A stretch of DNA of 64,000 nucleotides from Nanchangia anserum (lineage in GTDB: Bacteria > Actinomycetota > Actinomycetes > Actinomycetales > Actinomycetaceae): the NCBI RefSeq assembly GCF_015240065.1, contig NZ_CP060506.1:1240001-1304000 (forward strand), given 5' to 3'. The notes under the pieces were generated by a model that was given only the letters and a program-made list of their open reading frames with translations, ran no database searches and had not been told where the DNA came from. Every line of letters begins with the position of its first letter. The first letter of the stretch is position 1. Shown here in pieces: positions 25,502-35,135 of the stretch. A program made the position numbers and the translations under genes.

Positions 25502-27817
25502 TTACTCCTGGGAGTTGTCCTCGCGCGAGCGGGTGCGCCGACGGCGGTTGCGGCCGCGGCGGGGGCGCTCGGTGTCCTCCTCGGTGCGGCGCGGCTCCTC
25601 GGCATCATCGGCGGCCTCGGCCTCGTTCTCCTCGCCCTCGACGACCGCGTGCAGGCTGAGCTTGCCGCGCTGGTCGATCTCGGCGATCTCGACCTGGACC
25701 TGGTCGCCGACGTTGAGGACGTCCTCGACCGCCTCGACGCGCTTGCCGCCGACGAGGCGACGGATCTGCGTGATGTGGAGCAGGCCGTCCTTGCCCGGCG
25801 TCAGCGAGATGAAGGCGCCGAACGACGTCGTCTTGACGACGGTGCCGACGAAGCGCTCGCCAACCTCGGGCATCTGCGGATTCGCGATGGCGTTGACGGC
25901 GGCGCGAGCGGCCTCGGCGGCCTCGGACTCGCTGGCGGCGATGTACACCGTGCCGTCGTCCTCGATCGTCAGATCGGCGCCCGTGTCCTCCTGGATCTGG
26001 TTAATCATCTTGCCCTTGGGGCCGATGACCTCGCCGATCTTGTCGACGGGAACCTGAACGGTGATGATGCGCGGGGCGTACGGGCTCATCTCATCGACGC
26101 CCGGCATGGCCTCGTCGATGAGATCGAGGATCGTCAGGCGGGCCTCGCGGGCCTGGCCGAGCGCGTGGCGCAGGACCTCGGACGGGATGCCGTCAAGCTT
26201 GGTGTCGAGCTGAAGCGCCGTGATGAACTCGCGCGTGCCGGCGACCTTGAAGTCCATGTCGCCGAAGCCGTCTTCGACGCCGAGGATGTCGGTGAGCGTA
26301 AGGAACTTCGTCTTGCCGTCCTCGAGCTGCTGCGACATGAGGCCCATGGCGATGCCGGCCACGGGGGCCTTCAGCGGAACGCCGGCCTGGAGCAGCGACA
26401 GCGTCGAGGCGCACACCGAGCCCATGGACGACGAGCCGTTGGACCCCATGATCTCGGAGACCTGGCGGATCGCGTAGGGAAAGTCCTCGCGCGAGGGCAG
26501 CACGGGCACGAGGGCGCGCTCAGCGAGGTCGCCGTGGCCGATCTCGCGGCGCTTCGGGCTGCCGACGCGGCCCGTCTCACCCGTGCAGTAGGGCGGGAAG
26601 TTGTAGTGGTGCATGTAGCGCTTGTGGGTAACCGGGGACAGGTTGTCCAACTGCTGTTCCATGCGCAGCATGTTCAGCGTCGTCACCCCGAGCACCTGGG
26701 TCTCGCCGCGGCGGAACAGGGCCGAGCCGTGAACGCGCGGGAGCACCTCAGCCTTGGCGTAGAGCGAGCGCAGGTCGCCCGGGCGGCGCCCGTCGACGCG
26801 GATCTCCTCGTCGAGGGTACGGGTGCGGATGAAGTCCTTCTCGAGGGCCGTGAACGCGGCCTTGAGGTCCTTCTCCTCGTCGGCGAAGTCGTCGGCGAGC
26901 TTGGCCAGCATCGCCTCCTTGATCTCGTCGACGCGGTCCTGGCGCTGGAGTTTATCGGCGATCGTCACCGCCTGGCGCAGATCGGCCTCGACGACCCCGC
27001 GCACGGCCTCCATGTGGCGATCCTCGTAGTCGAGGAACAGCGGGAAGTCGCGGGTCTCCTTCGCGGCCTTCGCGGCGACCTCACTCTGGGCGCGGCACAG
27101 CTCGCGGATGAACGGCTTGGCGGCCTCGAGGCCGTCGGCGACGACCTCTTCGGTCGGGGCCTGAGCGCCACCGGCGATGAGGTCCCACGCGTTATCGCCG
27201 CCACCGGCCTCGACCATCATGATGGCGACGTCGTCGCCGACGATGCGCCCGGCGACGACCATGAGGAACGTCGCGCGCTCCATCTCGCTAAAGCGCGGGA
27301 AGGCGACCCACTGGCCGTCGATAAGGGCCAGGCGCAGACCGCCGATGGGGCCCGAGAACGGCAGGCCCGAGATCTGGGTCGACATCGAGGCAGCGTTGAT
27401 GGCCAACACGTCGTAGGCGTCGTCAGGGTGGACGCTCATGACGGTCTCGACGACCTGGACCTCGTTGCGCAGGCCCTTGACGAAGGCCGGGCGCAGCGGG
27501 CGGTCGATCTGGCGGCACGCGAGGATGGCCTCGGTGGTGGGGCGGCCTTCGCGGCGGAAGAAGTTACCGGGAATGCGCCCGGCGGCGTACTGGCGCTCCT
27601 CGACGTCAACCGTCAGCGGGAAGAAGTCGAACTGGTCGCGCGGGTGCTTGCCGACGGTCGTAGCCGACAGCACGGTGGTCTGGTCATCCAGGTAAGCGAA
27701 CGCCGACCCAGCGGCCTGGAGGGCGACGAGGCCGGTCTCGAAACGAATGGTGCGGGTGCCAAACGAGCCGTTGTCGATAACGGCTTCGGCGGCGATGACC
27801 TGAGGATCATCCATCAT
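25502..27817 (-). CDS. pnp: Polyribonucleotide nucleotidyltransferase (PNPase)
   Basis: Phosphorolytic 3'-5' exoribonuclease of RNA decay. The 771-residue protein has two RNase PH domains joined by a helical linker, then a KH domain ([23 protein letters not shown], about residues 595-650) and an S1 domain ([19 protein letters not shown], about 665-735). It ends in an acidic then arginine-rich tail, a common actinobacterial extension. The second half carries the phosphate-binding [12 protein letters not shown] segment. Of two adjacent ATGs, 27817 is taken as the start; upstream in-frame codons look non-coding. It lies downstream of rpsO, the usual pairing, but a terminator separates them. Confidence 0.96.
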   Translation of the reverse strand: MMDDPQVIAAEAVIDNGSFGTRTIRFETGLVALQAAGSAFAYLDDQTTVLSATTVGKHPRDQFDFFPLTVDVEERQYAAGRIPGNFFRREGRPTTEAILACRQIDRPLRPAFVKGLRNEVQVVETVMSVHPDDAYDVLAINAASMSTQISGLPFSGPIGGLRLALIDGQWVAFPRFSEMERATFLMVVAGRIVGDDVAIMMVEAGGGDNAWDLIAGGAQAPTEEVVADGLEAAKPFIRELCRAQSEVAAKAAKETRDFPLFLDYEDRHMEAVRGVVEADLRQAVTIADKLQRQDRVDEIKEAMLAKLADDFADEEKDLKAAFTALEKDFIRTRTLDEEIRVDGRRPGDLRSLYAKAEVLPRVHGSALFRRGETQVLGVTTLNMLRMEQQLDNLSPVTHKRYMHHYNFPPYCTGETGRVGSPKRREIGHGDLAERALVPVLPSREDFPYAIRQVSEIMGSNGSSSMGSVCASTLSLLQAGVPLKAPVAGIAMGLMSQQLEDGKTKFLTLTDILGVEDGFGDMDFKVAGTREFITALQLDTKLDGIPSEVLRHALGQAREARLTILDLIDEAMPGVDEMSPYAPRIITVQVPVDKIGEVIGPKGKMINQIQEDTGADLTIEDDGTVYIAASESEAAEAARAAVNAIANPQMPEVGERFVGTVVKTTSFGAFISLTPGKDGLLHITQIRRLVGGKRVEAVEDVLNVGDQVQVEIAEIDQRGKLSLHAVVEGEENEAEAADDAEEPRRTEEDTERPRRGRNRRRRTRSREDNSQE

Positions 27818-27944
27818 GGGTGGTGAACTCTCTTTCTCACGATGACAGGTGGTCCGCATCCCTAACGGTCATCGATCGAGGCGCACGGAACGGGGCTCCG
27901 TAGGCCACTACCGAGGACCGGCAGCGAATGCGGGGATGGAAAAG

Positions 27945-27976
27945 CGGCCCGGAACAACCGAGGTCATTCCGGGCCG
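27945..27976 (-). terminator. Intrinsic terminator after rpsO
   Basis: CGGCCCGGAA (27945-27954) pairs perfectly with TTCCGGGCCG (27967-27976); on the minus strand the hairpin is followed by CTTTTCC, a short U tract, 8 bases after the rpsO stop. Some readthrough into pnp would be expected if pnp lacks its own promoter. Confidence 0.85.
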
Positions 27977-27983
27977 GACACGC

Positions 27984-28253
27984 TTACCGACGCAGCCCCA
28001 AACGCTGAATCAGCGAGCGGTAACGTTCGATGTCGATCTCGCGCAGGTAGCCAAGCAGGCGGCGACGGCGACCGACGAGGAGCATGAGGCCACGACGCGA
28101 GTGGTGGTCGTGCTGGTGGGTCTTGAAGTGCTCGGTCAGATCGGCGATCCGACGGCTGAGCAGGGCGACCTGAACCTCGGGCGAGCCGGTGTCACCGGGG
28201 TGGGTGGCGTACTCGGCAATGATCTGTTCCTTGACATCCTTGGGCAGCGACAC
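27984..28253 (-). CDS. rpsO: 30S ribosomal protein S15
   Basis: Ribosomal protein that binds 16S rRNA in the 30S platform. The 89-residue product is exactly the usual length and shows [46 protein letters not shown] and the C-terminal [12 protein letters not shown]. The GTG at 28253 ([12 protein letters not shown]) follows GAGGAG at 8 bases; the frame is open upstream but extra residues do not resemble S15. A TAGGGT -10-like box lies at 28349-28354 on the minus strand. Confidence 0.98.
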   Translation of the reverse strand: MSLPKDVKEQIIAEYATHPGDTGSPEVQVALLSRRIADLTEHFKTHQHDHHSRRGLMLLVGRRRRLLGYLREIDIERYRSLIQRLGLRR

Positions 28254-28406
28254 AGGCTTCTCCTCAATTGACACAACTTGTTGCACGGAGCTTGGGGCCG
28301 GTTCTCCCGAGCATGACGCATCCGTGGCCGGCTTTGACGGCACGGTCCACCCTAGCATCTTCGCCGCAACGGCCCCGATTCGGCGTCGTGACCTTGCGCA
28401 CGCGGG

Positions 28407-30338
28407 CTAGCTCTGGGCCATGTAGGCGCGCCGACGCCGCTCGAGCTCGACGAGGCGCTCGGCGATCGCGCGGCGCTCGGGATCGTCCTCGCGCAGCCGG
28501 GACAGCCGCGAGCGCAGCTCCCCCATCTCGTGGACGAGAGCCTTGCGCTGGAAGGCCTGGACGATGCCGCGCGCGTAGTCGCCGAGCTTGTCGGGCTGGT
28601 CCAGCGGCAGCGGCTCGACCGCGAGCGCCGAGAGCGTGTCGTCAACGAGACCCTGGCCGGCTTCGCAGATTTCGCCGAACCACCGGCGCACGGCGGCCTC
28701 GCGCGAGGCACGCCCGACGCCGAGGCGCTGCTCGGCCTCCTGGCGAACCTCGGCGAAGCGGGCGATGCCGCCGATGGCGCGGATGGTGTCGTGGACGGTG
28801 CGATAAAGCGGCGAGAGGAAGGCGTCGGCCGGCAGCTGGTCGAAGCCGTGGCCCTCGATCTCACCGGGGCACTGCAACACGACGGCGAGGCAGCGCCGCT
28901 CGAGCTGGGTCATGGGGTCGTCGGGCGCGGTGGGGCGCGCCTGCGGTGGCGGTGGCGTCGCGGCGCCGGGGTGTCCCCCGCCGCGGCGGGCCGCGCGCAC
29001 GGCGTAGCGCACTTCGTTTTCGGGCATGCCGAGCCAGCCGGCAAGTTGGCGGGCGTATTCGCGGCTGAGCGCGTCGTCACGGATGCCGGCGACGATGGGG
29101 GCACACGCGCGCAGGCCGGCGATGCGGCCCTCGGCGGTGTCGAGGTCGCACGAGGCCAGGGTCGTGCGGATGACGAAGGCGAACAGGGGTTCGCGCGAGG
29201 AGATGAGGCGTTTGAGGTCGTCGTTGCCGCGGTTGAGGCGGACCTCGCACGGGTCCATGCCCTGGGGGTCCACGGCGACGAAGGTCTGGGCGGCGAAGCT
29301 CTGGTCCTCGCGGAAGGCCCGCAGGGCGGCCTTTTGGCCGGCCTCGTCGCCGTCGAAGGTGAAGATGATTTCGCCCCCGCGCGCCCGGCCACTGCTGAGG
29401 ACGACGCCCGCCGCCCGGTCCGCCGAATCGCTGAGCAGGCGGCGCACGGTCTTGACGTGGCCCTCGCCGAACGCCGTGCCGCACGTGGCGACCGCGGTGG
29501 GGATCCCGGCGAGGTGGGCGGCCATGACGTCGGTGTAGCCCTCGACGACGACGACCTGACGCGAGCGGCTGATGGCCTTGCGCGCACGGTCGAGGCCGTA
29601 GAGGACCTGCGATTTTTGGTACAGCTCGGTCTCGGGCGTGTTCAGGTATTTGGGCCCCTCGTCGTCGCCGAGCTTGCGCGCGCCGAAGCCGACGACCTGG
29701 CCGGTCACCGATGTGATGGGAAAGATCAGGCGGTCGCGGAAGCGGTCGTAGAGGCCGCGCTGGCCGCGGCTGAACAGCCCCGAGGCCTCGAGTTCGGCCT
29801 CGATGAAGCCCTGTTTGCGCAGGTGGGTGAGTAGGCGGTCCCAGCTGTTCGGGGCGTAGCCCAGCCCGTAAGCCGCGGCGACGTCCGCGCCGAAACCGCG
29901 CTCGGCGAGGAACACGCGCGCGGTGCCGGCCTCGGGGCTGTTGAGCGCCTCGGCGAAGAACTTCTGCGCCGCGTCGTTGGCCGCCGCGATGGCGCGCCGA
30001 GTCGACATGCGCTCCCGGCCCTTGCCGCCGTCCTCGCTGCGGTGCAGTTCGATGCCGTAGCGCTCGGCCAGCATCTCGACGGCCTCGACGAAGCTCAGCG
30101 AGAAGAAGCGCATGGCGAATTCGATCGTGTCCCCGCCCTCGTTGCAGCCAAAGCAGTGCCAGCGCCCCTTGACGGGGTCGATGTGGAACGACGGGGTGCG
30201 CTCGTCGTGGAAGGGGCACAGTCCCTTCAGGGAATTGATGCCCGCGCGTTTCAAGGTGACGTGCTCGCCGACGATCTCGTCGATGCGGCACCTCTCGCGC
30301 ACCGCATCGATGTCGTCGCGATCAATCAGGCCAGCCAC
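28407..30338 (-). CDS. dnaG: DNA primase DnaG
   Basis: Makes RNA primers at the replication fork. The 643-residue protein has the N-terminal CHC2 zinc finger (CPFHDERTPSF...HCFGCNEGGD), the TOPRIM core (VVVEGYTDVMA, FTFDGDEAGQKAALRAF) and a C-terminal DnaB-interaction region. The GTG at 30338 gives VAGLIDRDDIDAVRERC, the expected start; GGAG lies only 2 bases before it, an unusually short spacing. It follows dgt after 28 bases, the common actinobacterial dgt-dnaG order, so both are probably in one transcript. Confidence 0.96.
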   Translation of the reverse strand: MAGLIDRDDIDAVRERCRIDEIVGEHVTLKRAGINSLKGLCPFHDERTPSFHIDPVKGRWHCFGCNEGGDTIEFAMRFFSLSFVEAVEMLAERYGIELHRSEDGGKGRERMSTRRAIAAANDAAQKFFAEALNSPEAGTARVFLAERGFGADVAAAYGLGYAPNSWDRLLTHLRKQGFIEAELEASGLFSRGQRGLYDRFRDRLIFPITSVTGQVVGFGARKLGDDEGPKYLNTPETELYQKSQVLYGLDRARKAISRSRQVVVVEGYTDVMAAHLAGIPTAVATCGTAFGEGHVKTVRRLLSDSADRAAGVVLSSGRARGGEIIFTFDGDEAGQKAALRAFREDQSFAAQTFVAVDPQGMDPCEVRLNRGNDDLKRLISSREPLFAFVIRTTLASCDLDTAEGRIAGLRACAPIVAGIRDDALSREYARQLAGWLGMPENEVRYAVRAARRGGGHPGAATPPPPQARPTAPDDPMTQLERRCLAVVLQCPGEIEGHGFDQLPADAFLSPLYRTVHDTIRAIGGIARFAEVRQEAEQRLGVGRASREAAVRRWFGEICEAGQGLVDDTLSALAVEPLPLDQPDKLGDYARGIVQAFQRKALVHEMGELRSRLSRLREDDPERRAIAERLVELERRRRAYMAQS

Positions 30339-30366
30339 GCCTCCATGATAGGACGAAGCCTCGGGC

Positions 30367-31638
30367 CTACACCGCCGAGAACATTCCGCAGTAGCGCGCG
30401 TGCCACTGGTGGGCGGCGTGATCGGTGAACGCGGCCACCTGGTCGATGACCGCGCGCAGCCGCGCCGCGTCGTCCTCGGCGACCTCCCACTGCTCGCGAT
30501 AGGGCGCCTCGAGGTGGCGTCCGCGCGCCTCCACGAGGGCATCGACGAGGTCGAAGATGAGGGTGCGCTGGCGCAAATAGACGGGCTCGAGCTCGCGCGG
30601 GGCCATGACGAAGTGGACCGCCAAGCCCTTGAGCGCCTGGATCTCGGCTCGGGTCTGACGCGGGACGACGAGGTCGCAGTCGTAGCGGTGCAGCCCGCCC
30701 TCGTGCCCCTCGGGGCGCGTCGCCTCGACGACGGCGTCGCACAGGCGCCCGATCATCGCCGACGTCATGTCTTTGAGCGCGGCAAGATCGCGGTAGGACT
30801 CACCGAAACTGCTCAGCAGGAACCCCGAACGTACGAGCCGATCGAGGGCGGCGTCGAGTTCGTCCATCGTGATCTGGGGGCCGTACCATTTTTGCGTCGA
30901 GCGCCACACGGCCTCGCGCTGGGCGTCGTCGCGGATGACGCTGGGGTCGAGCTTGCGCGCCCGGATCGCGTCCTCGACGTCGTGGACGGAATAGGCGATG
31001 TCGTCCGAGATATCCATGATCTGCGCCTCGAGCGTGCGCCGCCCGCGCGGCGCCCCCTCGCGCACCCATTCGAAGATGCGCACGTCATCGGCGTACACGG
31101 AATACTTCCGCGCCGAATACTCGGGATCCGGCCCCTCGCCGGCGACCCACGGATACTTCGCGACGGCGTCCAGGCTCGCCCGGGTCAGGTTGAGGCCGAC
31201 CGGGCGCCCCGCCCCGTCCATCTTCTTCGGCTCCAACCGGGTGAGCAGGCGAAACGTCTGGGCGTTGCCCTCGAATCCCCCGCACGACGCGGCCACGTGG
31301 TTGAGCGCCCGCTCCCCGTTGTGCCCGAAGGGCGGGTGGCCCAGGTCGTGCGCCAGGCATGCGGCGTCGACGACGTCGGGGTCGGCCCCCACCTCGCGCC
31401 CGAGCGCACGGCCCACCTGCGAGACCTCGATCGAGTGGGTGAGCCGGGTGCGGACAAAATCGTCCGAGGACGGCCCGAGCACCTGCGTCTTCGCGCCCAG
31501 CCGGCGCATCGCCGAGGAATACATGATGCGAGCGCGATCGCGCTCGAAGTCCGTGCGCGCCGCCGACTTGCGGTCCTCGGCGACGTAGCGCTCGCGGTCG
31601 GCGGCGTCGTAGCTCGCGGGCAGGGGCAGAACGCTCAT
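30367..31638 (-). CDS. dgt: Deoxyguanosinetriphosphate triphosphohydrolase-like protein
   Basis: HD-domain enzyme that hydrolyses dNTPs to deoxynucleosides and triphosphate. The 423-residue protein shows the metal-binding set: the histidine in RTRLTHSIEVSQVGRAL, the HD pair in CLAHDLGHPPFGHNGE, and a later aspartate in MDISDDIAYSVHDVEDAI. Length fits the family. It lies directly before dnaG and, in many actinobacteria, after dus; here the polyol cassette separates it from dus. Substrate range (dGTP or all dNTPs) cannot be told. Confidence 0.92.
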   Translation of the reverse strand: MSVLPLPASYDAADRERYVAEDRKSAARTDFERDRARIMYSSAMRRLGAKTQVLGPSSDDFVRTRLTHSIEVSQVGRALGREVGADPDVVDAACLAHDLGHPPFGHNGERALNHVAASCGGFEGNAQTFRLLTRLEPKKMDGAGRPVGLNLTRASLDAVAKYPWVAGEGPDPEYSARKYSVYADDVRIFEWVREGAPRGRRTLEAQIMDISDDIAYSVHDVEDAIRARKLDPSVIRDDAQREAVWRSTQKWYGPQITMDELDAALDRLVRSGFLLSSFGESYRDLAALKDMTSAMIGRLCDAVVEATRPEGHEGGLHRYDCDLVVPRQTRAEIQALKGLAVHFVMAPRELEPVYLRQRTLIFDLVDALVEARGRHLEAPYREQWEVAEDDAARLRAVIDQVAAFTDHAAHQWHARYCGMFSAV

Positions 31639-31832
31639 GGTTTAACACTATCGGCGCCGCCACGAGCGCGGAAACCCCTGCCGTGACCCAGCATCCGAGG
31701 TCGCGCTCCACCTCGACAAGCGCGTGCATGAAAGTACCAGAAACTTGCGCGCACACCCGCTATTTTGCAGCGGCTACTCCCGCCGACACTGAAGGCAGGT
31801 TGATTCTCAAACAGCTCACAAAGGAGAGGGCC

Positions 31833-33106
31833 GTGTTGTTCGGAATCCCCAAAAAGCTACTTCTTGGATACGTCGCGCTCGCAATCTTCATGGCGGGCGA
31901 CGGCTTCGATCTGACTTTCCTGTCGCATTTTCTCGTCGTCGAACAGGGCTTTGCCCCGACATCAGCAGGAGCAGTCTTCACCGTCTACGGGCTGCTCGCC
32001 GGGTTCTCCGCATGGACCACAGGTGTCCTCGCGGAAAGGTACGGCGCCAAGCGACTCATGCTCATCGGCGGGGTGAGCTGGATCATCCTTCACATCATCT
32101 TCCTCACCATTGGCTTGGGCTCACCGCTCGCGGCGATCCTCACCTACGGCCTGCGGGGACTGTCCTACCCGCTCTCATGTATTCCTTCGTCGTTCTCATC
32201 GCGACGTCCGTTCCGCCCGCCCGGCTGGCTTCCGCGATGGGGTGGTTTTGGACCGCGTTCTCCTTCGGATTGGGAACGCTGGGCGCCTACCTCCCCTCAC
32301 TCACCGTCCCTCAGATCGGTGAATTGGGAACCCTGTGGCTGTCCCCGGTCTTCGTTGCCGCCGGCACGATCCTGTGTGCGATCGGCGTGCCTTCCCATAC
32401 GAGGCCGAGCGCCGATGAGGGCGAGGACAACATACGCGAGCTCCTTCGTGGGGTGACCATCCTCGTGGAGAACCCCCAGATCGCCCGTGCCGTCGTCATC
32501 CGCGTGCTGTGCAACATCACCATGTACGGATTCCCCATGCTCATGCCCCTGTATCTCACCGGCAAAATCGCCGACTCGCGTGAGTGGTACACCCAGGAAG
32601 AGTGGATGCGGGCGTGGGCCCTGATGAGCGCCATCTGCCTCGTCGCCAACGTCGTGTGGGGCAGACTCGGCGACAAATTCGGATGGATGCGCCAAATGCG
32701 CTGGTTTGGCTTCGGCGGAATGATCCTCGCCACGCTTGCGTTCGGTTATGGCCCGCGCCTCAGCGAGGGTTCCGATCTTGCCCTCCTGGGTGCTGCCGTC
32801 CTCTTCGGCTGCTCTGTCACGGCCTTCGTCCCCATGGGCGCGATCTTTCCCGCGCTTGCCCCGAATCATCCCGGCGCCGCGATTTCGGCCCATAACCTGG
32901 CCTCCGGCCTGACAACGTTTATCGGCCCGGGCATCGCCACCGTTCTTTTGCCCCTTATCGGCCCCCAGGGAGTTCTCTGGACCTACTGCGGCCTGTTCCT
33001 CCTCGGCTTTGCCCTGACCTTCATCATCCGCCCGTACCAGCCCGGTATCACCGACGAGACCGGCCGCAGTCTGCCGCGCGCCGAGCGTGCGAACGCTCGC
33101 GCCTAA
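31833..33106 (+). pseudogene. MFS polyol permease (RbtT-like), one frame break
   Basis: Membrane carrier of the polyol permease type, which take up ribitol, arabitol or similar alditols. The GTG at 31833 follows AAGGAGAGGG and starts VLFGIPKKLLLGYVALAIFMAGDG. About 424 codons and 12 membrane segments are covered, but the frame breaks near 32173-32176 after GLRGLSYPL: CTCTCATG would read CTCTTCATG (LFMYSFVV) with one more T. Downstream the protein is intact to the stop. It opens a cassette with a sorbitol-type dehydrogenase 23 bases downstream. The region looks less GC-rich than its neighbours. Either a recent lesion or a sequencing error. Confidence 0.85.
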
Positions 33107-33129
33107 CCCCCACCCCAGAAAGGACACTC

Positions 33130-34179
33130 ATGTCTCACACCATCAAAGCCGCCGTCCTGCACAGCAAAGGTGATCTCCGCATTGACACGATCCCCCATCC
33201 CGGTCAGCCCGGTCCGGGAGAGGTCCTCATCAAGATGCACACCGTGGGGATCTGCGGGTCGGACGTCCACTACTACACGCACGGGCGCATCGGCCCCTAC
33301 GTCGTGGAAGAACCGATGGTTCTCGGCCACGAAGGCTCCGGAACCGTCCTCGCCGTCGGCGAGGGGGTGACGCACCTCTCCCCCGGCCAGCGCGTCTGCA
33401 TGGAGCCCGGTATCCCCAATCCGCGCTCGAGGGCCACCCTTGAGGGCCGGTACAACATTGATCCCGACGTTCGCTTCTGGGCTACCCCTCCGGTCGATGG
33501 CTGCCTTGCCGAGGAAGTCATTCATCCCGCCGCGTTCACCTTCGCGCTACCGGACGCTCTGTCGTACGCCGAAGGCGCCCTCATCGAGCCGTTCGCCGTC
33601 GCGGTCCACTCGGCGACGAAAGCGCAGATCCGGCCCGGAGACGTCGCCGCCGTCATCGGTTGCGGCACGATCGGGATCCTCACAGCGCTCGCCGCGCTCG
33701 CCGGCGGCGCCTCGCGAGTCATCGTCACCGACATTGCCGACGAGAAACTCGCACTCATCGCGGAAGTGCCGGGAATCATCACCTGCAACGCCGCGACGAC
33801 CTCACTGAGCGAGGTCCTTGACGCCCACACAGGCGGGTGGGGTCCGCAGGTTGTCTGTGAATGCTCGGGAGCCAGCGCACCGTTCAGCAACCTCTGGGAG
33901 TTGCCGGCCCCCGGGGGGACGGTGGTCATCGTTGGCATTCCCACCGACGATGACGTCCCCTACAACATCACCGCCGCGCAGGCCAGAGAGCTGCGAATCG
34001 AAAACGTCTTCCGCTACGCAAACGTCTATCCCAAGGCCATCGACATGGCGGCATCGCCCTCACTCGACCTTTCCCGCCTCGTCACCACCACCTTCTGCTT
34101 CGACGACGTCGTCGACGCCTTCGACCGTGGCGCACAAGCGCGCCCGACAGACACGAAACTCCAGATCTGTTTCGAGTAA
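33130..34179 (+). CDS. Zinc-dependent polyol (sorbitol/xylitol-type) dehydrogenase
   Basis: Medium-chain dehydrogenase/reductase of 349 residues, probably oxidising a polyol to a ketose with NAD. The catalytic zinc ligands are visible: cysteine in [10 protein letters not shown], histidine and glutamate in GHEGSG, glutamate in IEPFAVAVH. The cofactor loop is GCGTIGIL. The structural-zinc lobe has no cysteine set (it reads [17 protein letters not shown]), as in mammalian-type sorbitol dehydrogenases. GAAAGGAC precedes the ATG. It lies between a polyol permease and an AraC regulator, which supports a polyol catabolic role. The exact substrate is unknown. Confidence 0.87.
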   Translation: MSHTIKAAVLHSKGDLRIDTIPHPGQPGPGEVLIKMHTVGICGSDVHYYTHGRIGPYVVEEPMVLGHEGSGTVLAVGEGVTHLSPGQRVCMEPGIPNPRSRATLEGRYNIDPDVRFWATPPVDGCLAEEVIHPAAFTFALPDALSYAEGALIEPFAVAVHSATKAQIRPGDVAAVIGCGTIGILTALAALAGGASRVIVTDIADEKLALIAEVPGIITCNAATTSLSEVLDAHTGGWGPQVVCECSGASAPFSNLWELPAPGGTVVIVGIPTDDDVPYNITAAQARELRIENVFRYANVYPKAIDMAASPSLDLSRLVTTTFCFDDVVDAFDRGAQARPTDTKLQICFE

Positions 34180-34200
34180 TTCTCTGCGGCGTATCGCACG

Positions 34201-34241
34201 CGGTGGCGTGCGGGCACGGATACACTGCCCGCACGCCACCG
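34201..34241. terminator. Terminator hairpin after the dehydrogenase gene
   Basis: CGGTGGCGTGCGGGCA (34201-34216) pairs perfectly over 16 bases with TGCCCGCACGCCACCG (34226-34241), loop of 9, between the dehydrogenase stop and the AraC gene start. TACACT, a -10-like hexamer, lies at the loop edge and might serve the regulator gene. Confidence 0.8.
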
Positions 34242-34254
34242 GAAAGACCCTGCC

Positions 34255-35135
34255 ATGTCTGAGCATCCCGAACCGTCCGCCGTACGCGAACTCATCCTCC
34301 TCGACGGGGGCTTCCACTGGTTCACACACGATTTCCCCCCCCCCTGGCGCGCTGGCACCACCATCCCGAAATCGAAATCCACCTCCTCACGGCGTCGTCG
34401 GGGACGGCTCTCATCGGCTCGACGGCCACGGTCTTCACCCCGGGAAGTCTCTTCCTCGTCGGCGCGAACCTGCCTCACAATTGGGTCTCTGTCCTCAGCG
34501 AGGGACAGACGGTGCCTCGCCGCGACATCGCCGTTCATATTGCGCAGAATTTCTTCCGCGACCTCGCGACGCTGGCTCCCGATCTCACTGAGCTGGCCGA
34601 ATTCATCGACCGCGGGCGCCAAGGGTTCGTCTTCTCCGGGGCCACCGCACACGCCGGGGCCGACCTCTTGAGGACAATGCCCGCGACGCGCGGTACCGAG
34701 CGCTTCCTCACCCTTCTCGAGCTCGTGAGCATCCTTGCGCATGCTCCCGACGGCGAGTGCACCCTTATCGACCCCGAAGGTGGCGCGGCCCTGTCCGACG
34801 ACGACGACATGCTCTATACGGCTGCGCTCGACTACATGCTCACGCACCTGCGCGAGCCCCTGCGGCTGAGTGATCTCGCCGCCCACCTCGCCCTGTCGGA
34901 ATCGTCGGTCTCTCGCCTCCTCACCCGCGCAACGACGTGCGGATTCACTCACACGCTCAACCGTTTACGACTCATTGAGGCCTGCCGCCTGCTGCGCACG
35001 ACCGATAGCCCCGTGAGCGAGATCTGCTACGCCAGCGGATTTACGTCCCTGTCGAACTTCAACCGCCGCTTCCGCGAATACGCCGGGGTCACGCCGCGGA
35101 CCTACCGACGCAGCTTCACCCTTGCCGGGGCCTAG
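34255..35135 (+). pseudogene. AraC-family regulator with frame break at a C10 tract
   Basis: Transcription regulator of about 293 residues when read across the break. The N-terminal part is a cupin-like sensor region (GFHWFTHDFPPP, then RWHHHPEIEIHLLTA in the other frame). The C-terminal part is a double helix-turn-helix (LRLSDLAAHLALSESSVSRLLTRATT and SEICYASGFTSLSNFNRRFREYAGVTPRTY). Ten consecutive C at 34335-34344 shift the frame; 8 or 11 C would give one continuous protein. A strictly in-frame product from 34255 would be a truncated sensor; the C-terminal piece could start at 34512 and keep the DNA-binding part. It most likely controls the adjacent polyol genes. Its stop shares CTAG with the dus stop. 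Confidence 0.82.
34335..34344. repeat. Poly-C tract (10 C) inside the AraC-family gene
   Basis: A run of ten C in the coding strand, 80 bases after the ATG. The present length puts the two halves of the gene in different frames. It is either a slippage-prone phase-variation tract or a base-count error in the assembly. Confidence 0.9.

Noticed and set aside
25355..27826. A very long plus-strand open frame opposite pnp (over 800 codons)
   Set aside because: It is the antisense shadow of a conserved gene in a GC-rich genome; composition is low-complexity Arg/Leu/Asp and it has no recognisable domain. The same applies to the long antisense frames opposite glyQS, oppBC, oppA, the LysP-like gene and thrE.
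28254..28406. Extra small protein upstream of rpsO in the same frame
   Set aside because: The open frame there has no start with a ribosome site and no conserved sequence; it is the rpsO leader.
34512..35135. Separate small AraC gene starting at 34512
   Set aside because: The upstream sequence in the same frame continues a sensor domain back to the C10 tract and no ribosome site precedes 34512, so it is better seen as the second half of one gene.
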